Shown here: positions 47,427 through 62,700 of the stretch, one piece after another
Layout of the letters: each line of letters starts with the position of its first letter
How positions within the stretch are numbered: the stretch's first letter is position 1
From: Plasmodium malariae
Lineage: Eukaryota; Apicomplexa; Aconoidasida; Haemosporida; Plasmodiidae
Assembly: GCF_900090045.1 (NCBI RefSeq)
Contig: NC_041788.1
Span: 496,001 to 560,000, forward strand
Length of the DNA stretch: 64,000 nt
Reading direction: 5' to 3'
The notes under the pieces: model-generated
Database searches by the model: none
What the model was told of the DNA's origin: nothing
What the model saw: the letters and a program-made list of their open reading frames with translations, nothing else
Position numbers and translations under genes: made by a program

Positions 47427-50150
47427 AAAGTATGAAGTTTATGCCTGTATGCGCACTTTTACAAGATGTCTTTTTCCCAATTTCTCCGAATTACAGAGAT
47501 TTTTAAAAATTCCGAAAAAAAGAGCAAATACGATAAAAAGGATAACTTTAGAGTTGCCTTTAAAAAAGCCCTTAGATTTAAACAAAAATGTGTTGATCAA
47601 TATTCAAGCTTTCATACAGTTAGGCAATTTAAAAAGATTAAGTTAAATTCTATCGATATAGAATTGTTACTAAAAAGGAAAAAACAAAAAAAAGAAGCAA
47701 ATACAGAAAATGATCAAATTAGAAAAGAAACTGCAACAAATGACAAAATAGAAACCATTCCTGGAATGCTTCCAAAAAAGAATGATGAAAAATGTAAAGA
47801 AAAAATGCAGCTGGAAGAGATGCATGAAAAAAGCGAATTCTTGACACTAGATGACATAAATGATGTAAGATATAAATTTTTAAAAGAAGAACATCTATGT
47901 ACATTTATTGTTTATTTAAAAGAATTTCGAAGAGTTGATGCTTTAAATGATGATAAAACGATAATAAAAGAAGTTATCAAAGAAGGAAAAGGAATTATTA
48001 CGCCAAAAAAAAATGATTACATTGATTTTTTTATAGAAGAGGGAAAAAAAAGAGAGTACATTCACACAGTTTTTGATGTAAATAATTTAAAATATAGAGG
48101 ACTATTTAAAATTTTGCAGAGCATGAAAAAGAAAGAAATGTCTAAGGTTATTCTCAAAGGTTTAGAATGTTTTCATATATATTATACAGTGGAAGATACA
48201 AGTAAAAATTATGTAGGAAATATAGGAGAGAACGGTTCAGATACCCCCCAGCAAAATAAAAGGAACCCAATACATTTCTCAAATGTTAATAATAACAATA
48301 GTAATAATAATAAGAAGAACACATGCGACAATAATAGCAATACTAGTAGAAATAATTGTAATGATTATAATGGCGAGGTACACGAAACAATAGTAAGCGG
48401 AATAAATGGAAGGGGAAATCTTGAAATAACGAAAAGGAATGACACATTTGAAAAGGTAAATAATACGTATAATACTATTCGTGGTGACTTAACTAATCAG
48501 AGGAAAGAAATGTTAATAGAAGTAGTTGACTTTAAGAAATCTAAAACGATTAATGTCACATCAATTATCAGCATGAACCATATAGAAAAGATGCTATTTT
48601 ATGTGTATGAACATGATAAAAAAAAAAATTTTAATAATAAACCTATTATTGATTCCGAGTGTGAATTGATAATTTATACGAGTATAAGGAAAGATATGGA
48701 CAAAAAAAAAAATAAAAAAGTTTATTTGCCATTTCATTTTTGTGATAATAATGAAAACATTAAAAAAAGCAATGCGTATTTTCTTTTTTCATATGGATCT
48801 TGTTTTACAACACCCTTTTGGTTTTACGAATGTTTCAAGGGGTTAAAAGAAGGAGATGAAATAATTATTCCCTTAACAAAAAATAAAAATATTTTTTCAG
48901 AAAACCAGTTTATCTATCATTTACTATATGAAGACATTGAACATAATAATATAAACGATAATTCATCAAATAATCCAGAATTCAATCAACTGAATATAGG
49001 TTCCCCATGTATTAACGAAAAAAAACAAATAGACAATTCTCAAAATAATGAATGTAAAATTAAAGATCCTAAGGACAACAAAAATGATTTAGATGAAGGC
49101 AACAAGATAATAATCGATCAGCATTCTGCAATGAAAAGTAAACGATTAAACGATCAAAAAAATTTTGTTCAATTTTTAATTTACAGTAGAAATAGAGGGA
49201 AAGGCTGTTTTATGATAAATGGTTTAAAGAAACGACATGTTAATCGTTTTTGTGAAGATTTTTTCTCATTACAAAAGCTTTTTATCGATAGAGTTAATTA
49301 CAAAAATGAAATAGTAAATATGTCCGTTTGTTGCAGATCTTTTGAAAAAATTAAAAGAAAAAAATTTTACAAAAGAATTACAAATATTCATAAAAAAAAA
49401 AGGCAATTATTAACGAAAACAATTAGGCATAAAAGTAAGAATTTCAATGAAAGTACTTCAAATGACAAATATGCAATAGAAAAAATGAGGAAAAGAAGGA
49501 AAAAGACAAATCACATTTCTTACTTTAAACGAGCATTAAAAAATGTATACTTCGATAAATCATTTTACGAAAAAGATGCTATTTTAAAAATAAAGATTGT
49601 AAAAATTATTTGTAAAAAAAAAGATCCATGGAATATGAACGTATCAGAACAAATTGAAAATTTAAATAATTATAATGAAATGGGGAATACTTTTATCAAA
49701 AAAAAATTATACTACGCTGCTTCACTTCAATACAAGAAAGGTTATGATATCTTCCGTTTTTCTGAAATATATAATTTAATTTTTGAAGAAAAGAAATTAA
49801 AATTTTCAGATCTTCAAAAAGAGGACAACGTAAAAGAACTTGTACAATATATGGAAAAAATATTAACTAACTTATCAATTTGTTTTTATAAATTGAGTAA
49901 CTACAATGAATGCGTTAAATATGCAGAAAAGGCAGCTATAATAAATCCACAAAATGTAAAATCCATATATTGGAAACATATGGCTTATTTACAACAAAAT
50001 AAATATGCACAAGTAATACAGAACTTAAATAATTCTTTTTGCTTAAACAATTCAATATTATTAAAACTATATAATAATGCTAGGATAATAAAAAAGAAAC
50101 ATGATGACAATTTTAATTCACTCTTTTATGCTATGTATGATCAAAAATGA
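46468..50150 (+). CDS. Six-exon FKBP-like/TPR protein (large-immunophilin architecture)
   Basis: Exons inferred: 46468-46492, 46617-46723, 46848-46884, 47007-47072, 47271-47357, 47497-50150; 991 residues. Every junction keeps frame. The short 5' exons encode an FKBP-like domain (about residues 25-107), with GNKVKIIYYELGYED and the later CMKPKEVCIIQAP corresponding to the first strand and MKxGE turn of FKBPs. Two more degenerate FKBP-like segments are seen near 262-337 (IKEVIKEGKG) and 493-576 (CFKGLKEGDEIIIPL). The C-terminus (about 823-973) has three TPR motifs of the Hsp90-binding immunophilin type: NEMGNTFIKKKLYYAASLQY, then LTNLSICFYKLSNYNECVKY, then KSIYWKHMAYLQQNKYAQV. FKBP51/52 and plant ROF proteins have this order. 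Active-site aromatic residues seem not conserved, so prolyl isomerase activity is doubtful and a co-chaperone or scaffold role is more likely. Basic low-complexity inserts separate the parts. The exon 3 donor (46885 rather than 46878) is the least certain boundary. Confidence 0.7.
47394..47424. repeat. (AT)n run in the fifth intron of the FKBP-like/TPR gene
   Basis: A 31-base AT run lies about 70 bases before the acceptor at 47496. Confidence 0.9.
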
Positions 50151-50730
50151 ATATTATTACATTGTTGAAGTCAGAATTATTTGTTTTTACCCGTTTGAAA
50201 AATTCTGTACTGCATTAAATTCGCTAAATTGGTTTGTATATTTCCGTCATTGCCATTTCCCATGGAAATATGTATACACATGTCCAAATTTATAAATATA
50301 TGTTTGTACTTTTTTTTTATTAACATAACACCAAAAATAAATGTGTTTATCACTCCTTTTTACAATTCCGCTGAATTGGAATTTTTTGTTCTGGATTAAA
50401 TTTGTTTAAAATTTTATCATTTAACAATGGGTGTTGGCCAACCAAAAAGTTGAATCTTTGTGCATATATATGTATAAATTGATAAAAAAGCATATATAAG
50501 TGTGTACAGCTAAATTATTCGAGTAAATACTTATATATATATATATACAGGAAAAAAAAAAAAAAAAAAAAAAGAGCTCCTTTTTTGCAATACAAAATGA
50601 AAAAAAAATGTTCCATTTAGAATTATTCATAAAAAAGTCTCATTTTACTATCCTCGTAATAATGGAGTATACAACAAAAAAAATATATATTTAATTAAGA
50701 TATAAAGGTGAATGTGAACAAACTTCCAAT
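50151..50730. other. Convergent spacer between the FKBP-like/TPR gene and TRRAP
   Basis: The two genes end towards each other with 580 bases between stops. Poly-A at 50554-50574 and AT dinucleotides near 50533-50547 are present. No gene is seen; it should hold both 3' UTRs. Confidence 0.6.
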
Positions 50731-53700
50731 TTAAAACCACGGAAACCACGTTCCTTTCATATTTTTTAAGTATTTTTTATTCATAGATATTTCCATTAAA
50801 TCTATTACAGAATTGTTTACATGCTGAATGTATTTTTTTTCTGTTATTTTGTGATTCATATTTTGCTGAATGCTTTCAATGACAACATCATTATCTTCGT
50901 AACATTTCCCTGTAGTATTTTCAGCATCCCTATTTCCCATTTGGCAGTTTTCTGTAAAGGTCTCTTCATTGCTCGTATGTTCAACATCATTTAATTTATT
51001 ATTCTTAATATTTTTGCTACTAATATGTTCTAACTTTTTTTGTTCTAACATGCGTTCTACATGCTTTAGTTCTTCATTGTTTTGTTTTTTCTCTGCAGTT
51101 TTATTTGTTCTAACTTTTCTTTTCTGCTTACTATTATGATAAGTGTTATTCTTTGCATTTGATTCGTTATTTGTTTCCTTATCTGCGACAAGTGCATGAC
51201 TTTGTGATTTTTTATTCGTTTGTCTATTTTCAATATTTGGAATATTGTTACCCACTTCAACTGTGTTTTTGTTATTATCTATTTTATCTTTTAAGACAGT
51301 ACTTTTTATATTTTGAGTGACTTCACTATTATTGTCACACGCTTCCTTCAATAATTTGGGTTGTAATTCTTTTTTTTTCCTACTCCTTTTTTGATTCGTT
51401 TTTTTCACATTTTTCACATTTGTATCTTCCTTAATACTTAAATCTTCAGAATTATTATCCGATGATATTTCTGAAAATGATATATCTTGTAAATCTGAAC
51501 AGTATTCATATACATTTATATCTGTCTCCTTTTTACTATCTCCGGTTTTTAATACTGATGTGCTTTTTCTACTCTCCAATCTGTTTTTATATAGAAATAG
51601 AATTCGATAACATATGCTACTTACATACTCTTCAGCATTCTTTAAAATTTTTCTTTTTTCTAAATCTCCTATATAAAATGAATTTATGTATGCGTTCAAT
51701 TTCTCTTCATGTTTTTTGGTTGATCTTTTTTGCAAAATCTTTCGACTCTCCTTATAAATATGTATCGAAAGGAAATCATCCAAAATAGTTAGATTTAAAA
51801 AGTTTTTTATATAACTACTATTTTTCTTTAAAGCCATAACTGCTGCATAAAAATTAGAAGGGAAAGAACCTCTTAACCCTTCGAAACCTATAAACTCTTG
51901 AATATTTCTTGTTAGTCTAAATGGGATTTTTCTGTACACTCCTTTTGCGATTGCTAAATCCATATATAAAGGTTTTCCTTCAAAATACGTAGTTCTACCT
52001 GAACGCTTCGACAAAAGTATTTTATCTAAAGATATATGTAACCTAAAGAATATATAATTTAACATACACAATAGTGAATAACTCCTAACAAATTGATTAT
52101 TCAAGATATAATAACTTTCCAAGTTATTCTGAATAGAATAAAAGTAACTTCTCATTATATTCCTGGGTACCATTTTACAAATATCTCTAAAATGTTTTTT
52201 TAAGCTTTTCCTTTCACATTCCTTAAAGACCTCAGAAAACCACTCATTTTTACTTAAAAAGTATATTAATTCTTCATAAGATAATGAACCATAATTCATA
52301 TAACGTATGTCTCGTAAGATTTCTCCATTTTCATATGTGTTACAGACACTAGAATTACTCGCATTTATTATTTTTTCGCTACCTTTGCAAGTTTTTTCCT
52401 CCATTGTATCAATTTTTGATGTTATTCCCCTCTTACATCTATTGGTTTCATCATTATTAATAGTCTTCAGTTGTACTAGACCCTTTTTTTCATTTTTCCT
52501 CCTAGGTGAGTTGTTCTTCGTCTTAATTTGCTCGTTATTTTGCTCCTTATTTTGCTCGCTGTTTTTAACATTTTCAACCTTTACACATTTATCAATTTTT
52601 TCCCTTTCTTCTTCAAGTAAGGATACAATTTTATTTATCAAAAACGTGCGAATTGTATTTTTGATGAGATTTCTGTGATTCATTAATATATTATCCATGG
52701 AATATTTTTCTTTTTTGACGACCAGTGCATAATCATTATAAAGTTCCTTCAGCGTAATATCTTCAGTAGATTCATCCATTAATCTAAAAGAAGGATGTAA
52801 CGGAGTATTTATGTTTATTTTAAGTGATAAACCTCTCTTTCTTGTGTGTGCAAACTTAAACATTATATTATTTAACAAAATTTGAAATAACATAAATTTA
52901 TGTTCTGATTTGTAACGAATAAATTTGCATGGTTGTATTGTGTAATAATAAATATTTCCATCACTTGTTAATAAACTAATTTTATTCAAAAAGTAATTGT
53001 TTCGAACAGTAGAAAGAATGGACGAGTTTAATTTGATAATATTCGTAGGAACAAATAGGTTTAAATTACAGTGATAATTTAAGAATTCTCCTATATATTT
53101 CAATCTTTGTCCAGGTAGTTCAACTTTTACAGGTAAAGTTGAAAACATATCATATAAGGAATATGAGAAATCCTCTAAATGTTGATTTTCTTTTAATGAA
53201 TAAATAATTATAAAAAGCATATCCTTCCATTTCTTGACAAAATTTGTGAAAATACCTAATGAAAAGAAACTACCTTTATACTGATTCTCATTTATTTTAA
53301 CATTCTTTAAATTATCCATATCTGTTTTTTCTTTCCTTCTCTGACCTTCAAATAATTTCGATTTTACTCCCTTATCTTTTTTTGTATTTATAATCTTTTC
53401 AATACGCGCGTTTTTTTTTAAATATTTCAGATCCTTTTTAAATTCTCTCCAAAATATATTCATTCTTTTAATCACCGTAGTATACTTTCTACTAGTTATA
53501 TAATTTTTTTTTATTTTTTCCTTATATCGCTTATACATAATATGTTTTTCTGTGAATTTTTGAATAATTTTAGATACATGTATTTGAGAATATGAAAATT
53601 CCATACACTGATTAAATAAATTATTTACAAAATGAAAGGTTTCCTCATGCGCCTGAAATCTGGTGTAATTCAAAATTTCGTTGCATATATGATCCAACGA

Positions 53701-56700
53701 TAAAAAAATATCCGAGTGCTTGCACTTATATATATTCAATAATTGATCAAAGCCGTCTTTGAATAAATGAGAATATGTGTATTCATTTGTACTACGTGTA
53801 GCAGCAGTATTAATCGTGCTAATATTCGCGACATCATTCGAAACAGAGTTTGCACTAGTGTTCATACATATTACATCAGTTAGTTCTGTATTATTTACAC
53901 CCATTTGGGTTTTCCTATTAGTACTATTTGCACCAAAATCTACCATATTCATTTTCTGCATCATAATTTGTCCATTATTCCTTATACTAATTGCACTATC
54001 TCCATTATTGCTACTGACACAATTTGTGCAAGTTCCTCTGTTATTATTTTCAGTAGGTACATTGAATATGCCCATATTTTTATGATTCGTTATATTGCAC
54101 GTTTTCATATTCTGAACATTGCATACCTTATCCTCTTCTGTGTTAATATATAACATTTGAGTGGCACTGCTCTTAACATTTTCAATGGAATCATTTTGAT
54201 ATTTGTGAGAACTCCTTTTTTCTTTCTCATTTGACAGTTTAATATTAGGAATTTCGAATTTATTCTTTTCACAATTTTTCTTATTTGTATTTTTCAAAAT
54301 ATTATAACTATTTCTAATTAACAATGAATTACTTTTTATTCCTATTTTTTTGTTAATTTCATTCAAATAATATAATTTGTCCTTTCTATCTATATGAAGA
54401 GTTCTGAAGTCATAAAATATATCCTGTGGAAATTTACGCATTAAAACATAAAAAATTTTATGAAAATATAAATAATTTTCCCCTTTCACATTTACATTGT
54501 TCATTAAGAAAGGTAGATAGAATAACCAGATATTTGGGGATATGTTATCGCTGTATTTATTGAACGTCTGAATTATCGAATTGTCGTTCTTATTATAATT
54601 TAACATATAAAATACGTTACTTAAGTAGTAGAATGCTTTATGTATATTCAAACTTGAGTAAATTAGATAAGAAATTAATGAACTTAAAAAAAATGTTGTA
54701 TTTTTGTTCTCCTTAAAAGTTTTATTACAGTAATCTGCCCACACAATCCACGAATTATTCTTAAGTGGGTACATTTTTAATGATGTAAGGAAGCATTCTT
54801 CAATTAAATTTCTATCAAAAGTATAATATTTTTTTTTATCACATTTGCAAGTAAAATCGACATTATCTTTCGTTTGTTGTTTTTTTTTATTTCCTGTTTT
54901 AACTCTTTTTTTCTGTTTCTCTTTATTTTCTTCCTTTCCGTTGTTAGTTTCCTTCTGGCAAAACTGATTATTATCTAATATCACATTTTTGTTCTCATTC
55001 TCATCTACGTTTTCATTATTTAATTTTTGAAATTTCTTGTTTCTTCTCCTTCTTTTTACGTTTTTATTATTAGTCTGCTCTTCATTTTTTTCCATAAATG
55101 TGTTACTATTTATATGTTCCTCTTTCTCCCCCAATGGATTTTTATTGTGAACCCCCATCTTATTACTGGCATTGTTATTACTGTCGTCATTCTTATTAGC
55201 ATTTTCGCTATTTTCATTATTATTACTATTACTATTACCATTATTTTTGCTCCTATCTACATTGGCATTGTTACATTCATCGATCTTCTTCATTTTGGAG
55301 CTATTTTCACCTTGAATAACATTCTTAATATTTATTATTTCATTTCCAACGTCTCCCCTCGTGCTACCCTTATTCACGTTCTTGCAACCCACACATTTTG
55401 ATTTAGTACTTTTTTCAATAAAGTTATTTCTATACAAAAATAAAATAATCTTATTCATGTTACATAGAATTCTTCCTTTCATATAAAAAAACTCACTTCT
55501 AAACTTCTCATAATTAACAATTGGCAAGGAATCAAAATTAAAAGTGTTAATAAGATTTAATGAATTAATATAACATTTCAATTTCTTCACTACCCTAAGA
55601 AGAAAATTATTTTTTTCTAATTTTTTAAGGTTAATACATATGTTAAAATACTCATATTCCATATTTGTAATATACATAAAATTTTCCTCATGAAATATGT
55701 TTACTCTTCTTTCTTTTCTGTGATAGTTCTTTTTACTACACAAATCAGTTTCATCACACACTGTACTGTATTTTTCAAGCATATTATATGGTATATTATA
55801 AGTGTTGCTACAGATGTTACTCTTAATTAATTTTTTTAAATTCATTTTTATTATTTCTATCTTATACATATAATTTCCTTTCGCATCGGATGTATTATTA
55901 TTATAATTTATAAAATTCTCATAAATTTTGTGAAAATAACTGTAGGACATAATATTCATTTTTCTCATATTTTTAATATGACATAACGCGCGATAACTGT
56001 TTTTCTTTTTTGAATTTTCTACACTTCCATTATTACATACGGAAAGCAAACCACAGTTCTCCATAAATATTTTGCAAATTTTTAAAAAAAGAACTTTCCA
56101 CAGATAATCATATTTCATATTGTTAATATCTTCATAAAAATAAATACTTTTGTCTTTATTGCAAATATTAAATAAGTTATGTAATAGGTATATTAATTTT
56201 ATTTCTTTTTCTTCTTTTTCTGTATTTTTTCTATTTATAGAATATTCTTTTATAATTTCTATACTTGTTCTTGCATGTTCAAATAATTCTGCATGTGCAC
56301 ATAAAATACTCATGTTACTATTTTTATAAATTAATAATTGCCTAACTTTATTAAGTAATAAACTCATTCCATCATTTATGTTATCTTTAACTCTTTTTAT
56401 ATGTTTACTCTTCAAATCAAATTTTAATTTTCTCATTAGGAGTGTGTTACCCTGTTTATTCATGTTATATAAGACTTTATTTTCTTCTTTACATAACATA
56501 TCTTTATGCCCAGAATTAATTTTCCACAATTCATTCTTCCCTGTATCTATTTCATCAATCCCATTATGTTCATTATAACATATATTCTCAATAATTATGT
56601 CATTATTTTCTTTTAACTTATCAATTATTTTCTCTAAGTATAAATGCGCAATATTGTTCATACAATCACTTCCACCACAACATATATTTTCCAGGGCGCT

Positions 56701-59700
56701 CAACTCATTTATGCAGGCTAAATAGTTATTGTTGGTACAAACATTCTTATTATTATGATTGATGCAAATCTCATTTTCATTCCCATTATTTGGGAGATCC
56801 TTAACTTTATCACAGATCTCATCTTTCTTATCAACCATGTCATTTTCATTCTTGTTATTATCGTCATTGTTTTTAGTATCCACACACGTTTGTACTTTTA
56901 AACTGTTTTTATCACTCTTAAAGTAATCATCAATAGTTGTTTGAATTTTTCCGTTATCTCTTTTATTAGATGTTAAACTGTTTAAACAATTTCTTCCACT
57001 CTTTCTGCTTTTCGCATTTACATTTCTTTTTTTCAAATTTCCTTTATCAACTTTTGCATTTTTTTCTTTCTCGACAATTTTCACACAGGTATCATTTTCT
57101 CCGTTTATCGACTTACCTCCTACCTGTTCATCTACCAGTGGTATTTTTGTTGTTATATCCTTTTTTTCTTCACTACTACACTCTATATTTATAACCTCCA
57201 TTTTTTTATCTACTTGCATACATTTTAAATTATCATTTATTATACTATAAACCTTATCTAAATTTGTTATATAGTTACTTCTTAACGATTCATAATTGCA
57301 ATTCAAAAAAACAGTAGTTTTTTCCTTTTTTTTTTTCGAAATCGACATACCCCCACTCAAATCAATAGCTGTAGAGTTATAAATATTTTTTCTTTCCTTT
57401 AAATCGGTTAATTTCATATAACTCTCAATAGATGTTACATTATTAAAATAATTCAAACTATCCATCCAATTTATTTTATTAATGTTTACTTCTTCTTTTG
57501 TTAAATGTAAATTTTCATAATTAATGAAATGTTTTAGATAAGAATATTCGTTTTTGTAATAAAGATTATAATGGTTAAAGAATAAAGTGTTTGATAATTC
57601 ATTATTCCTTACATAGTATTTTCTTAAAGCGTACACATTATCATATTCGTTTAAAGAACTATTTATTTCTAATAAAAAATTGATGATATGTTTACAAGTA
57701 TTATAGTTTTTCTTCACCAGATATTCGTTATTTTCATCTATTGTACCTAACTGTTTCGTACTTATAGCCAACATATTCTCCTTCTTACTTTCACTTTGAT
57801 CCTTCGTTTCACAAGGCTTCTTATTTCTATTCTGTTTCCTATTTTGAGTTTCCTGCCCATTTTCAACATCATACGCGTTTTGAACTTCACTCCTGCTTTC
57901 AAACTTCCTTATTCTCCTCATATGGGAAAATAATAATATCTGCAACATGCACTTCGAAATTTCATATGTGCAAAAATTCTTCGCACAATAAAAAATAATT
58001 TCCGTGGGGATATATAACATAAGGTTAATCTTAAATACACATGTCAGCGTGGTTTCTAATACGTTAATTTTATAGTCATTTGCAAACACATTATTCTGGT
58101 ATATTTTGTTATTATTCCAACACGTACTAAATTTAGAAATGGTTTCTCCTTCATTTCTTGAGTTACTAGCTTTATAATAGTTTGCGAACGATTCATAAAT
58201 TCTAATGTAATTATAAAGAAACTGTACAATACAAAAATTCAAACGATTAATTTGTTGGTTACTTAAAATATTAAAAAGTTGAGGAAAAATTTCAATCCAC
58301 ATGTATCTACAATAATCCTTAAAAATACTCACTAAACTTAATATAGGTTTAAATAAATATTTGGCTTTAACGAACTTTTCTTTGCATCTATTTATAAAAA
58401 GTTGTTGCTCTATGCAGTATTTTGTTAAATAATATTTCCAACTATTAAAATCATCATTATAGTTTTCTGTATTAATTTCAACATCCCTTTTTTCTGCTAT
58501 ATTATTTTTCTTAATTTTAGAATTGTTCTTCATGTTGTTCGTATTACTATCAAAACTTTGTGTTTTGAGAACATGTCTATTTCTTTTAGTTTCATTTTTT
58601 AAATTTTTTTCACTTTTTTCATTTTTCTTCTTACACAAAAATGGAACCAATCCTTGGGTTTGATTTTCTATACAAACATATGTATCAACATTATGCTTAA
58701 AAAACGAAAATAAAATATGTAAAAAAAGGGATATAAAATACTTGTCAATAATGTATTTAAAATAATCATTCCTAAATAAGAAACATATAGTTTCAAACAG
58801 GTCGTTGTATAAGAAATATTTCTGAAAAATTTGTATACATGCATGTTTAATTTTTGGAAAGAAAGAAAATGTCCCTCTTAGAATATTTGGTAAAAGATAA
58901 CTTAAGAACTTATTTTTCATGTCAATAAAATGAAACTTATCAACATACTTTTCCTTTTCCTTTTTAATAAAATGCAACAATATGTCATAATATTTTACGT
59001 AACAAAAATAGTCATCAGAATAGTCAAAAATAATTAATTTACTTATTATAGAAGCCTTCTCTTCAGAAGATAAATTTATACGTAAGTTCTCATTTTCATT
59101 ATATATGATCTTTTTCAATTTTTTTCTCTTCCTCAATAAAAATATATCCTTACATAAAACTTCCTCAATAATACTTCTTTCATATAAATTATCATAAAAT
59201 TTTATTCTTTTGCAATATCTTTTTCTTATCCCTTTATTTGTATTTTTTTTACCATCTTCATTATTCATGAGTATTTTCCTTTTATTATCTTTTTTACAAC
59301 TAATAGGAACTGCATTTTCACAGCTATTCTTAAGTATAGCACAGTTTTCACTTACCCTTTTATGTAAATAATGTGTACATAAGTTATTATTATTATTCTT
59401 TCTACTATTCTTTTTTTTATGAAGTACTTCTCTGTATAGCATACTTTTCCTTCTTTTTTCATATCTTACCCTATCCTTCGAAAAATGATACCTATTTAAG
59501 ATTTTATAATTATACATATAAATACGCAAGTTACAATTTTTTGTATGCATACTATTTATGTACTTTATGTAATGGCTAGCCTCAAACATTTTCCTCGTTT
59601 TTCCGTTTAATTCATTTATTATTTTTTTCATTTCCATTCTTTTACTTAATCTATTCTCCTCATCTTCGTCAAAAGAAGAAGAACAAGACATATCAGCAGA

Positions 59701-62700
59701 ACTTACATTAGAGGAACATTTATATAAGCTTCCATCACCAGCAGAGTATACATTTGTTATATGGTTCTCAATAATGTTTAAAATGAACAAGTTAAAGTTT
59801 GAACAATTTTTACGCTCCATTTGTAGTAATAATTGTAATATCTCAAAAAAGTATAATACATTTTTCATTTCGAGTAAATGTATGTTCATATTTATTAAAA
59901 ATATTAACTGTTTGAGAACTATTAATTTTCTCTTTTTCTGAAAGCAATAGCGTGCTATACACTTTAACTTACTTAAGAATTGCAATAAAAGAAATCTAAT
60001 TAAATCTTCATACTGTTTTGATATGTTCCTACTATGAATTTGACAGAAAAGCCCAAATATGCTTAGGCTTGTTTCTAATTTCACATTAACAAATAGCACA
60101 TTATTTACATAATACACCTTTGTCATCTTATATTCATCCATTCCATTAAGACAAATGTATATTAACATTTCATGTAAAAACTCAATTTTCTTACATATAT
60201 TTTCTTCCCTTTCAAAACTTCTATCAAAAATAAAGTGGGAACATTTATCTTTTCTACGCTTTTGTTCCTTAATATCACAGTTATTTAATATATTAATAAA
60301 AGTTGGCATAAGTAAATTATGTGATAATATTATGTGATGAATTAAAAAAAGAATTGCCTGTTGAATCTTCACATTATTAGAATTTATTAGTAAGCAGAAA
60401 ATACAACTTAACATATGTAAATTTTTGCAAATATTCCTTTTATTTACATATTTGAAGAGCACTTCTAATATCATATAAATGGTTTTTATAATATACTTAT
60501 CGTATCGTTTGTTCGTTATTTCACAAATACATTCGAGTTTATTTATGTAATTCTTATTCGTAATTTTCCCATTAACACTTTTCTCCTCATTAGTAATTTT
60601 CTCACTAATAATTTTTCCCTTATTTATATCACTAAATGTATATGAATTATTAATAATTGTTATTTGATTATTATTTATTCTATTACAATCATTAACATTA
60701 AAATTAGAGTCTCCTTCTATCACATTATTCCTAGTTGCGTCACTTTTCATATAATTACTTTTTTCCAACTTCATTGTGTTATCCATGGAACACATGCTCA
60801 AAAGGTTCTCCATATTTTTCAATTCACATGACACCCTTCTAGTAAAAGGACGTTTGTTTAAATGGTCCACTCCTCCAGTGTCATGTGAAAGTACATTTAA
60901 TTCTTCCTTATTGTAATTATTTAACTTAAATGAATCATTGTTATTTTGAGTATTATACTGTCCATCTTTATTATAATTATTAGTTTCAAAAACATTCCCT
61001 GTTACTACATCGTTATTCTTATTCTTTTCATTTTTATTTATGCCATTTTTATTTTCGTCATTCTGAGTATCAACCTGGTTAATACTTAAAGATAAACTCT
61101 TCATATTATTAACATTCTCTTCGACACTGTTTATTACACTTTTTTTTTTTCTAAAACGCTCCTTTTTGGAACATTTTAACTGATAAAAACTCATCAGCAC
61201 CTTATACATATCCAAATACTTAATCTTTACATTATCCTTAATTCTTAATATATCCTCAAGGATAACAAGAATTCTATTCCTTACATCTTTTTCATGTAAC
61301 TCATTTCCATTTTGTATTAAAAAAGAAATAATCATATTCGTAAAAACATTCAAAATACTAAAATTAACACTTATGTATTTGTACTTTTTAATTACATTGA
61401 CAATACCGATAAGAAAAATCTGTCTTTTATCATCATTTATAGTTTTCATATAATAATTATACATTGCATCTGTTAATTGAGCTAATGTTTTGTTTTTTTT
61501 GTAATATCCATTTTTGCATTTTCCTACATTATTTTCATGAACGGTTTGTCCTCCTTTCTCGTAACAAGATGAAATTTTTTTTTTATTATTATTGCAATTC
61601 AACATGGTGTTCCGCTTTCGTTCCCTCAGTTTGTAACTTACCATAGTTGTGTCAACATGTCCATTGGAGCTTCCTTTCTCAAAACAATAAGCTATTTCTG
61701 TTTTATTATCTGCTTCTATATTTTCGACATTATTGAACTTTTTTAACACAACTCTGTTATTCTTTATATAAAACAAATCATTCACGCAGCTGCAAAAAAT
61801 ATTGAATTTTATTAATTCAAGTACAGCTTTTAAGGAAAATATTAAAAAATGCTTCTTTGTACTATTAATATGTATATTATCGGTAAATTTTTTGAAATTC
61901 TTCAAAATTGAAGCTATTACGTATGGGTATATATTAAAAAAATCATACTTATATTCTAACAAAAATTCTAATATGTGTAATTTATTTAAAATACTTCCAT
62001 CCCTTTTTATAAGGTTAATAACGAAGTTTCTATGATTAAACAAGTCATAACATTTTAAACTGTTATTTTTGAACACATAATGATATAAATTTCGTGTGTA
62101 ATTACCCGCATTATACAAATAAATATTCTTATAATAGCTGTATAAATCATTTTGTTCTTTATTGTCCATTATTCTATTATTTCTTCTAAATTCGTTAAAA
62201 TAAAAATAATTTAAATAATTTCTTTTTTTATAACATTGCCAAATCTTACTTTTATACGAAATATTCCTATTTTGCACACTACGCAAAGTAATTAAATTTT
62301 TCAACTCTTCCAAATTTGTTCTGATTAAATTTTCTTCTTCATTTTTATAGCTAAATATTAAATAAGGATAAATCTTTCTCAAATCACTTATTCTATTACT
62401 AAAGTAATATTTATAAATACTAATTATATTTCGAATGCTCAACTGCTTTATATATTCTGAAGGAGAATAAATAAACTTCTTATTAATTTTTCTCACATAA
62501 ATAAATAACAAACGTCTATTTCTTTTGCATTTCACTTTTCTTACAATATCTATAAGCAAACTACATATAATTAATTTATTTGCAATTGTTTCCATACAAC
62601 GACCTCTATAATCTAGTAAAGCTTTTAAAGTGTACGCAATTTCATTTGTATTAAAAAATAAATTATAACTATAAAAAGGGTAAAATCTAATATTGTTTTC

